DNA of 64,000 nt, taken from contig CM042540.1 of NCBI GenBank assembly GCA_023630585.1, positions 20,317,574-20,381,573 on the forward strand, written 5' to 3'. Positions 9,172-21,100 of the stretch are shown here, piece by piece (position 1 is the first letter of the stretch; every line of letters begins with the position of its first letter). The translations under genes and the position numbers were made by a program. This stretch comes from Cranoglanis bouderius (lineage: Eukaryota > Chordata > Actinopteri > Siluriformes > Cranoglanididae). The notes below the pieces were generated by a model, which had not been told where the DNA came from, did no database searches, and worked only from the letters and a program-made list of their open reading frames with translations.

Positions 9172-12100
9172 GTAAGTAGTGACATTATAGAAGTTTGCAG
9201 AGTTTTGCTTCGCACAATGTAATTGAAACGTGTGCGCAATATACTCCAAAGCACTAATAACATGATGGTAAGTCGGATCATGATTCACCAGGTTTGACAG
9301 CTGTATACCACATCATCTACCAAATAAGTAAGAGATAAAACATAACCGGTGCATGCTGTTGTACGAAAATAATCAACGAAAAGGTTGTGTGATGCGAAGC
9401 AGAGTTCCTATTACCACCCCAATGATTACACCCCAAAGTGTTTTATTCCTCTTATATTACAGCAGTTTACCGATTATGACTATCTTAAAGTTTATTAAAG
9501 AGCAACACGATACCTTTTTGATCAGTTTGTAGTTAGAATAATGCTGTGGAAACGTCTGCGAAACACTTACATTATAACAGCCTTCCCTCTTCAACCTCAC
9601 TTCAACCCCTGCGACCATGCTGTAATGGTTACAAAAAGTTCTTCAGTAGCATTCAACACCAGAGACTGCGGAAGCCGGCCACTTTAGCCGACTTTGGAGC
9701 TCCATTTCTGCCTAATGAGCTCTCATTATGTTTCAGTCAATCATTTTCCAGGTCAATCAAGTCTCCAGGTCAGACGCTTTGTTTATTCAATCAACATTTT
9801 TGGGAGAAATGTATTTATTTATTTATTTTTTAAATAAAACAATGTGTATGGTGAACCTGCAGTACATTTTCTTTGCAATATCAGATCTCGGTTCGTAGCA
9901 ACTTGTGATTTATTTCGTTTTATGCAGACAGACATGCACATTGTTTTATATTATTTATGATTCAGAAATGTAAAAATGTATTATTCAGTTGTAATTTTTA
10001 TCATTCAAATTCTCGGAGAATTGAATCGAATCACGAATGCAGTATTGCGGATCAAATTACACCCCTAATGATGAAAGAATTGGAGCTACCATCACAGCTG
10101 ATAATGAAAATGAATCAACACCCAGTGTTTCGAGAATGCACCTACATGGCAGTTCATGTTGATTTAAGTGCTTCAAAATATTTATATGCGAAAATCACCA
10201 TGATTAGTGATTGTATATGGCCATATTGCAATTTCTAAAAGTGACACAAGGTGGAGACACAGCAATCAAACACCTACAACCAGAAGCCGACGTGATTAAA
10301 TTGCCTAGTTGATTTGTGTTTATGGACGTGCATATCTTTAATGCAAACACCAGACAGGAAAACCCTGCTGTGCTTATGTGTGTCTACCACAGCATGGCAC
10401 ACATGTGAGTCTAAATAACATTTGTAAGTTGCATGTACTGATTATATTAGGGAGGTCAAAATTCTGACGGTTTCTATTAATTTGAAAGTTGAAATTTGAC
10501 AGTGTGTGTTGGTTCTTATTTTTAAGAAAGAAGACTTTTCCACAGCTTCTTCACAAATTAAAAATCAGTGTCACTTTTTTGTGATTTTGCTGAATGATGG
10601 TGAAGAATAAATACAAACTAAACCGTTATTTATGTTTGTTGCCATGGTTACATTATAATACTCTTACAGTAATAATAACGATAATAAATATAATTTGCCT
10701 TACAGCCAAAATACTGCATTTTATTCAACACTTGACAAATCAGAATCAAGACTGCAACAGTGCTGTGGTCTAAAAGAAACGATTGCAAGTGTCAAACTTC
10801 CAGCCAATCAGAAGCAAGTATTTTCCGCACCCTTGGTTTAAGTGCTTTTGCTGGCTCCAAAAATAGAGCGAATGACGTCGAACTGCTCTGAAACAGAAAA
10901 TGCCACTCCCTAATAATGATGGTCTTTGGGAAATTTCTTACCATTTCCCCAGCTCATATGCCATAATGAGATTACAGCGCTGAGATTTGCTCTCACACTA
11001 TTGATTTGTCAGATGCTTTATTAGTCCTGTACTAGAGAGACAGAATTCAACCCAAGCAGAAAGTTATTACTGGAGCTGACACTTGTACACGTGTTGCAAA
11101 ACTACACTGCCATTTTTTCCCCCTCTAGACCCAAGGCTTTATGCTCAAGTGACAAAGCCTGTAATCTGAGATCGGCTCTCCAGAATGGACAGTTCGACTC
11201 AAAGTTCCAGAATGCAATGCAGCTATTTGATACAGTTGTGTGGAGTTACAGCAGAGACTCGGCTCGGCTAGTTAGAGACTTGCGAGGAGACGAGCGTGAT
11301 GACGTTGACGATAGTTTTAGCATGAAGCTTTGGAAACGGATCTGTTTGAGCAGAGAGAGCCGGACAGACTAAAACACTAAAGCCCCGCTATATCAGTCTT
11401 TCAGGTATGATGATGAAACAAGGGCAAAATCCCACTGACACCACTATCAGCGGGTAGTCAAAAGGCATCGTGGGTAATTTAGGTAACTGTCAACCAAATG
11501 AAGTTTAGAGTCACGATATTATTTTTTTCTCACACACACACATACAAAAAAAAGTTCCTTCAAGAGCACCAACCCAGCAACAAGGAAAGAAACAGAACAG
11601 TTCATTACCTGTTTCCTTGAAAGCAATCTTTTCCCACAGCTGGGTGCCAAATATTGTGACTGGCTGAACTTTATCACGTTACTTCCAACATAGTATATAA
11701 GTTTTATAGCCTCGACTGAAAGCCTTCTCTCGAACTACGGATCGAACAATTAAATAAATACATCTTGCCTCACGTATACAGAAGAGATGCGAAATTTACA
11801 CGAAATTGCTCAGACGATTTGTGATTCGGAAGAAACTGGTCTGTGAAAACCTGCAACAATGACGTCTTCCCCCAAACAAACAAGCCTCGAAATCTTGGGC
11901 ATGAGTCAAAATGATCACCAACTGACCAGAAACAAGAGCTAAATATTTGTAGGAAGAACTCAGAGAGAGACGTAAAACATACACACACATACATACACTT
12001 AAATGCGTAAAGATCAACACAACTAAAAGCAAACGGTCCTATTGGTTATAGCCTCATACGGGCTGCATAGGCTAATCACAGCAGTCAAATAGACCATGAT

Positions 12101-15100
12101 GCAATTTTAGAGCTGAAAACCAAATAATCATGTAGCTGCAGGGAACACGGGTTAAAACAGAGCACGTGTACCGAGGCAAGCATGCGACAGGACACTTATA
12201 GGGAGATGTACAGCACACACGAAAAACATCGCAGAATGCCTGAGGGCTTCCTGTATTAGTTTATTTGTTTTTTTATATGACGTACATGTTTGCTCACTGT
12301 CGGCTGCTCAGTGCAGCTGTCGTACGCTGATGCGTTAAGACTTCATGCTATTAGAGATGACATTTTGCTGACATGTCAGATCTTTAATGTGATATACCAA
12401 CCAGCAAAACAAATTTTAAAAAAGAAGAAAAACCTGGTATACTCAGAACTCACCTTCAGACTCATGTTCAAAAGTAATTGTCATGCACGTGTCATCAATG
12501 ATGTGATTCTGATTAACACCAAACAAAGATTAGCTGTTTCTGTAGCAGCATTTTGACATCTTTTAGGTTTAATCCGACTGCTAAAGCTATGGTCCAAAAA
12601 GAGCTTATAAAGCATGTACAGGATCTCACTGTCGAAAGGTATCAGGATCAGGAGAGGGGTACAATAGAAATTCCAAAACCATTGAACACAATAAAGGCCA
12701 TCATCAGCAAGTGTAGAAAATGGGGCACCACAGTGACAGTTACCAAGAACAGGACGTCCCTCTAAAATTAACAAAAGGACAAGAAGAAAACTCATCAGGG
12801 AGGCTGTCAATACACCTACGGCAGCATTAAAGGAGCTGCAGGAATATCTGGCAAGGATTGGTCTGAGCTGACAGGAAGGATATAATAACTCAAATAAGCA
12901 CTCTTTACAACCGTGTTGAGCAGAAAAGTATCTCAGAACGCACAACACATAGCTTGAGGTGGATGGGCTACAACAGCAGAAGACCACATCAGGTTTCACT
13001 CCTCTCAACCAAGAACAAGAATCTGCTATCATGGGCACAGTTTATGAATGGAAAAAGACCAGGTGATTTTTTTTTTCCTTCTTCTAATCTTCAGCTGTCA
13101 AGTTTGGGTGAGTCTGTGCCCATGATAGCCTCAGGTTCTTGTTCTTGGCTTGCAGGAGTAGAACCCGATGTGGTCTTCTGCTGTTGTAGCCCATCCACCT
13201 CAAGCTTTGATGTGTTGTGTGTTCTGCGATGCTTTTCTGCTCACCATTGATGTACTATATCCTTCCTGGCATCTCGAACCAATCTGGCCATTTTCCGCTG
13301 ACTTCTCTTATCAACAAGGTGTTTCGACCCACAGAACTGTCACACACACAATGTTTTTGTTTTGTTTTGTTTCGCGCACCATTCTGTGTAAACTCTAGAG
13401 ACTGTTGTGTGTGAAAATCCCAGGAGATCAACAGTTTCTGAAATACTCAAACCAGCCCGTCTGGCACCCACAACCACGCCATGGTTAAAGTCACAGAGAT
13501 CAGACTTTTGCTTCATTCTGATGTATGATGTGAACATTAACTGAAGCTCTTGACCTGTTTCTTCTTGAGTTTATGCATTACGCTTAAATGTGTTTTTGCG
13601 TCAATAAACTATTGCTATTAACTGTTAATTAACTATAAACAATTTTTTTTATTCCCCCTTCTAGTCCCTGATGAGCTCCTAATAGCGTGAGTATATATTT
13701 GGTCTTTTTATCTTGTTGTAATGACCCCTGCATCATTCCAAATAAATTACGTAATTACGCCCAATTTCATGACCACGATCACACTAATTTGCTTTTATGG
13801 AACATGAACTGCAACGTGTCTTATCTGTTTTGATGCTGTTGCTCCAGTATTAAGCTAAGGGCATTTCCAAGGCTGCTTATTTTTCCAGCACCCATGGCCT
13901 CGTTCCAAATGTTATTTTCTGAATAAAAGCACCCGAGAAGCCACAGTAGCCATCATCTTGCAGTTCCAAAGGGAACATTAAGCCAAATAAACATCATGAT
14001 TACCGCTAGTAGATATTGCGTGGCATTTTGTGGCCGTTGAGAGACAGAATGTGCACACATGGGAAAATCTTTGTGGTTTGAGAGTGCCATCTTTCTACCA
14101 TTGTAAAAGTCCTCTTGGCATTTAGCTCAGGCTGAATGGTTTGTGGTTGGATCAACCGAGTCAGTACCTCTAATGGAAAGAAAAGATGACCACATTAATA
14201 TTAGAGCCTGTGCCCTTTTTTGGCTTTCATCATAATGAAAGTAGATTTTTTTATTATTATTATTATTATTTTATTGTGCTGGTAGTGTTTGCTGAAACTT
14301 GCTTTGTGGTCAAATGATCCGAGCTGAAGGACTTTCCCATTTATGGTCAGAGTTGCTCTAATTCTACTCGGCATGAATCAATCACTAATCGTGTCTGACT
14401 GTAAACCACCAGAATGCAAATCAGGTCTCTGAGGTATAGAACAGCCGTTCTATTATCAGGTGCTTCCTGTTTGCTTGGTGCTCTATTACATTTCTGAATT
14501 TAAGGTTTGAGGTTAATGATTGTTACATGAATGTTGTCGTTTCATTACGCATTGTGTGATCATTTAAAAAATAATTTCTCCTCCGTTTTTCTTCTTTCAC
14601 CTAGCTACAGAAAGATGTTAGGCTTAAACTCACTGCAACGTCTCATCATCAAGTGAAGATCAAGTTAATGAAAAGTTCTCTTGTAGCAAAGTCAAGCTAG
14701 TAATGTTAAGCTTGTTTTTTTTAGCTTAAGTCTGAAATCCTTAATTCAATGATTTTATGTGTATCAGTGTACTTCCAGTCTCTATATCACTGTATTTCTG
14801 TCTCTCTGTGTCAGGTTGAGGTTTATATTTGGCTCCTGCACCCTGCAGGCATTAGACCTGGTGGATCAGCGTGCTGTAACGTGTGTGTCCTCGCCCAGTG
14901 GCCGAGTAGTATTCCAGGTATGACAGGACCAAATCCTACAATGTCTCCAGGGAACTAACTTTCTTCTTCTTCTTCTTCTTCTTCTTTTTTTTTTTAAATG
15001 TCCATGGACAAAAAAAAACACCACCTAAAAAAAAAGAAAATTAATTGCATTTTTGTTTTTCATTCTTATTAAACATACCAGTCTCTTTATAATTGATGGA

Positions 15101-18100
15101 ACAAATCGTTCTTTTCATAGACATTTGGCCACTATGTGTTGTTTTTTTTAAAAAAAAAATCAAATTTATTTATTTATTTTTTTATTTATTTATTTTTAAT
15201 CTCCATGGACAAAAAAAAAAAACAACCACCACCACCTTGTGGTGCTAAGAGTAGGGTTAACCAAAAGAAAGGAAAAATTAAATCTACTTTATGGAATAAA
15301 TGGTTCTAGTTTACAACATAAAAAGATGAACAAAAATGGTTCATAATTGTTTATTATTATTTTTTTAATTTATGATTTTATTTATTATTTTAAAGAAAAA
15401 CTGTAAACATTTTTATGCAACACAGTTGGTGGACCAAATTGTTCTATCCGCAGACATTTAAAAAGCATTTCTAAAAAAAGAAATGACAGTTTTTTTTCCC
15501 CCTAGTTTTACAGTGGGTATAGAAAAGAATCACCCCCCTTTAAAATAATCACATTTTGTTGCTTTTCAACCTGAAATGAAAACGGACACAGTTTTTGTTT
15601 TATCCAGCTGTATTTACTCAGTGCAACTTATAACATCCAAGTGAAAGATATAACACCAACATGTCAGGAAAAAAAACACAATCACTGAGTTGGAAAAAGG
15701 ATCGCCCCCTCCTAAAAATGACTTGTAAACTGATTCAGGTGTAGCTAATCACCTTCTCAATGGCACACAAAGCCATTTGACTTTCGACTGTGATCAGCTG
15801 TGGTCATTTTGATTAGCTCCGCATGAAAAGAGCTTTCCTGGAGCAATTTTCAGTCCTCGGTAGTGCAACTGAAGCAAACAATCAGCTATGGGTGGCAAGG
15901 CACTGTCAAAAGATCTCCAGGATAAAGTTGTGGACAGGCACAAGTCAGGAGATGGATACAGTAAAATTTTTCAAAGGCTTTATCAATACTTAGAAGCACA
16001 GTGAAGTCTATTATTAAGAAGCGGAAGGTATTTGGTACAACACAGACCCTCCCTGGATCAGGACGTCACTCCAAACTGGATGAAAGAGCCAGGAGGAAAC
16101 TGGTCAGCGAGGCTACCAAGAGGCCTACAGCAACTCTGAAGCAGTTGCAGGAATTTATGACAAAGAGTAGTTGTGTGCATGTGACAACAATATCCACAAA
16201 TGTGGCTTGTATGGGAGGGTTGCAAGAAAAAAGCCACCCATGACTGAGCTTTGCCAAAACGCACCTTTAAGATTCTGAGGCTACATGGAAAAAGGTGTTA
16301 TGGTCAGATGAGACTAAAATTGAATTATTTGGCCTCAACACCAAACGATATGTCTGGCGGAAATCCAATACAGCTCACCATCCAAATAACACCATTCCTA
16401 CAGTAAAGCATGGAGGTGGTAATATCCTGTTATGGGGGTGTTTCTCTGCAGCAGGGACTGGAGCACTTGTCAGGATAGAAGGAAAATGGATGGGGCAAAA
16501 TACCATCAAATTCTTGAGGAAAATCTGTTGCCCTCTGCCAGAAAGTGACATGTGAAGGCCAATGTATGGTAACCCATACTTGGAATTTGTCCTCTGCATT
16601 TAACCCATCCAAGTTAGTGCACACACATTAGGAGTTGTGAGTAGTGAACACACACACTACAAACCGTGAACACACCCAGAGCAGTGGGCAGCCATTTTTG
16701 CTGCGGCGCCCGGGGAGCAGTTGAGGGTTAAGGGCCTTGCTCAAGTGCCCAACAGTGGCAGCTTGGCGGTGCCGGGATTTGAACTCACGACCTTCCAATC
16801 AGTAGCCCAACTTCTTAACCACTGAGCTACCAACGTCCCCGTTGTTAGTGAGAAGAAGGTTTACCTTCCAACATGACAGTGACCCAAAGCACGCAGCAAA
16901 ACTGACCACACAGTAGTTGAAGGAGAAAAAGGTGAATATCCTTGCATGGCCTAGTCAGAGCCCAGACTTAAACCCCATTGAAAATCTGTGGAATGCCTTG
17001 AAGACTGCAGTCCACAAACGGTCACCATCAAATTTAACTGAACTTGAGCAGTTCTGCAAAGAAGAGTGGGCAAATGTTGCAAAGTCTAGATATGCAAAGT
17101 TAGTAGAGACATATCCCAACTGACTAAATGCTGTAATTAAAGCAAAAGGTGGTTCAACAAAATACTGACACAAGGGGGTGATCCTTTTTCCAACTCAGTG
17201 ATTCTGTTTTTTAATTTTTACATTTTTTTCTGACATGTTGGTGTTATATCTTTCACTTGGATGTTATAAGTTGCACTGAGTAAATACAGCTGGATAAAAC
17301 ATAAACTGTGTCCATCTTCATTTCAGGCTGAAAAGCAACAAAATTATGTTAAAAGGGGGTGGGGGGGTGATTCTTTTCTATACCCACTGTATCATATTTT
17401 TATGGCCCATCCTATGTTTTTGAACTTTGCTGGCTAGTCTAGCCTTCCCCTACACCAGCCTGAGGTTTCTTTGCCCTAGACCCCGGCAGGATGAGACTGA
17501 GACAGTGTGTTTGTGTTTGTTCGTTTGTGTGCGTGTTGTTTCGTCTTCTCCGTTATTATCACTTAGACCACAATGCTTCATATAAAATCTCTCCATCCAC
17601 AATTTTTTTCCCCACCCCACTTTTTTTATTGTGCTTGGCATTCAGTGGTCAGTGACACGAACTTCCCCTAAACGCCCACTGGTGGACTTTTACATGGAAA
17701 AAAAAAGACAATAAGTGAGAAAAATGGACTGTTATAAGAAATGTAATGATCTAATCTCTTTTGTTCATCTGAAGTCAACCTTTACTCATTGGCCAAAATG
17801 AGAGAGCTTTTTTCTGACTTTTTTTTTTAGTTGGCCAGTAATCTGATGTCTGTCACTGAGCAAAGGTTTTAAGGTTCTTCCAAATTCTGTGATTAATCAT
17901 CCAAAACTCAGTGACTGATGAAGAGTTTCTGTGTGCAATTTTTCAGTTTACCCCCTTTGTGAGTAGTATTTTGCCACAAAATGGTGAATTCCATGTTAGA
18001 AGCTGGGAGATGTGTTAACTATGTGTGAAAGCTGGCCGTTCAACAAGGAAAAACATGATTCACTGCAGAAAACAGTACTAATTTCTGGAATTCGCTTTTT

Positions 18101-21100
18101 TTGCACTCCTTTAAAGAACTAGCAACAGTTGTTTCATTGTGAATTTTTATCCTGCAAGTATTGAAACACAGTATAACGATTCTCTATGTAATAAATGATA
18201 TAGTGATAGGTAAACGCTCTGCTAACTTAACACCAATGTCGGAAATAGGTGTGTTAATTTTATTAAGTAAATATTCAACCCCACTTAATAATTTTCATGT
18301 AACAAAATTATCTGACTGCAATTCCTGAGGTTAATATACAGATGTATACAAAATGTTGGGGCATCCCTGGCCGAATTACATGTTTCATCTGCAAATGTTG
18401 ATGCACAGTTACTTTATATTTGATTAACTTATAGAAACTTGATTAACTTATAGAAAAAGAAAATCTTCAGAAAACTTTGGACACCCTTACAATTGTAAAG
18501 TCTCAGAACTTAATTAACTAATTGACTCATTAGGACTCGTTAGGCAGGTCAAGAATTGTCTTTAGGAATAACAGTGTTAGAGTCATCCTCTCTCTCGGCG
18601 CTACTCACGAAAGCTAGTGAGTAGCGTACTTCCGCATTCCCCGCATTCCATTCATGAACTCTGTTGGACTTTCCCATTCATAGACTCTAGTTTTGTTTAT
18701 GTCACCATGTGCACCTTTGTTTTGGTTTACGTCATGTCTCCGCCTCTGTATTTTGATTGGTTCTTTGTTTTTGGTTCATGTCATGTCTCCGCCCCTGTTC
18801 ATTGGTTCACCGTTTATTGTTTCGTTATTAGTTTCAGGTGTTTTTAGTTACAGCTTGTTTTCGTTTATGTATTTAAACCTTTTCTTTTGTCCGCTTTGAC
18901 GCGGAGTATTAGATTAGATTGTGTTAGATTTAACTACGTGAATGTATGTTCGTTGTTTTTTCACTGCCCTTGCGTCTCCTGGACTTTGGACTCTTGCCTC
19001 GATATTGTGTGGATTAATGCCTCGTTCTTGTGTGGATTAATGCCTCTTTTTTGTGGATTTACTACACCCTGCCTTTGTGTTCCTTTTCCCCTGTCCAAAT
19101 ACTTATGGTTCTTTGCGTTTTCCCATGTCCTTATACTTTTGTTTTTTTCTAAATAAACTGACGTTTCCCCAGCGCATGCATCCAGCTCCCCTGTGTCCGC
19201 CGTAACAAACAGTTCCAGAGTGTAATAAAATCTCTTATTCATCAAACCTTGTGCTAAAACTCAACAACCACAGGCTCTTCTAAGCCTCTGAACTCTAAGG
19301 ATCTGAAAATGAAGCTAATTGATGCCTACAAAACAGAGGAAGTCTATAAAAAGATATCCAAGTGCTTGCAGCTCACACTTTCCACTGTTCCAAATGTCAT
19401 TAAGAAATGGCAGTTAAGGAGAACTCTGGAAGCCAAGACAAGATCTAGAAGACCAAGAAACCTTTCAGATACAACTTCCAGTATGCTGGACAGAAAAGCA
19501 AATCAAAACCCACAAATGACACTAAGGACCAACAGGAAGGTTTGTCTGACACAAGAGTTGTGGTGCACTGTTCTACTGCATGGAGGAGTCATCAGAAGAA
19601 AACCTTTCCTGTGACCTAGACATGCCAGAGGCATTTTGGAATCAAGTGGTGTACCAAAGGTATATTTGGAGAAAAAGGAGCAGCTTCTGATGAAAAGAGC
19701 ACCTTGCCAACTAGTATGCTTTGGGGTTGTGTGGCAGCCAGTGGCCTCGGCAAAATTGCACAGATAGTTGGAAGAATGGTTTCCACTAAATATCAGCAAA
19801 TTCTGGAAGCAAATGTGACCCAGTCAGTCAAGAAACTGAAGCAGAAAAGAGACTGGCTTGGGCAGGACAATGATCTAAAACATACCTCAAAATCTACCAT
19901 CACTACTTCAAAAAATGCAAGCTGAAACTTTAGGAATAGCCCTCTCAGTCCCCTGACTTGAACATAACTGAAAATATGTAGGTAGATCTTAAACATGTTA
20001 CAGTATGTATTCAAGACTGCCCAATAATATCTCGGAGGTAGAAGCATTCTGTAAGGAAGAGTGGGTGAAAAAAACTAGAATAGAAAGACTCCTAGCTGGC
20101 TACATAAAGTGCTTGCTAGCTGTGTGTAATAATTCCAGGCTGGGACGGAGGAACCAGACAGGAGACAGGCTGACTCCAACTTTCAATTTTTTATTTTTTT
20201 TTCTCACTCTTCACACACACACACGCACGCACACATGTAGCTCTGTGTCGGCGTCACTCTCTCTCTCAAGGCGCGTGTCTCTCCTCCTTTTCTCCTCACT
20301 GCAACACAGAACACTCGTTAGTCTCAATTTCCTACAGGTGTGGAAACCTTACAACTCGCTTTCTCCGGCTCCACCCTCCATTCACAAACCGGTGCTCGAC
20401 CGCGCCCCCGCGTCCACATACCCCCACCGCCCGACTCAGGCTGGGGAGCCATCCGGCCTGCCGCCGACTCCCCCCCCCTCCCCTTGCCGGGAGAGGAAGT
20501 CCGCCACAGCCATCTGCGCCCCCGGTCTGTGGATCACCTCGAATTTAAAAGGCTGAAGTGCCAGGTACCAATGAGTGATCCGCGCGTTGGCATCCTTCAT
20601 GCGGTGGAGCCACTGGAGTGGGATGTGATCCGAACAGAGGGTGAAAGCCCGCCCCAGCAGATAGTAGTGGAGGGTGAGGACCGCCCACTTGATGGCCAGG
20701 CACTCTTTCTCAATGGTGCTGTACTTTGTCTCCCGTACCGAGAGCTTGCGGCTGATGTACAGCACGGGGCGCTCCACCCCCTCCACCACCTGGGACAGCA
20801 CGACCCCCAGCCCCCTGTCCAATGCATCCGTCTGCAAAACAAAAGGGAGAGAGAAGTCAGGAGAACGTAAAAGTGGTCCGCCACACAGTGCAGCTTTTAC
20901 CTGAGTGAAAGCCTGTTGGCATGGCTCCGTCCACTGAACCGGGTCTGGTGCCCCCTTTTTAGTGAGATCAGTCAGCGGGCTGGTGACGTCCGAATAATTA
21001 GGCACAAACCTACGATAATAGCCAGCGAACCCCAGGAACCGTCTCACCTCCTTTTTGGTCTTGGGCCTTGGGCAGGTCGCAATCGCTGCTGTCTTATCAA

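Noticed and set aside
12481..13038. 185-codon frame on the - strand
   Set aside because: Antisense to Tc1-like coding remnants in the palindromic element. No independent motif.
14604..14660. Possible zswim7 exon after a CACCTAG acceptor
   Set aside because: It opens as A-YRKMLGLNSLQ but hits a stop, and no ZSWIM7 counterpart exists. The exon at 14815 continues the protein correctly.
20340..20870. 176-codon + strand frame
   Set aside because: Antisense to the reverse transcriptase-RNase H of the Gmr1-type element.
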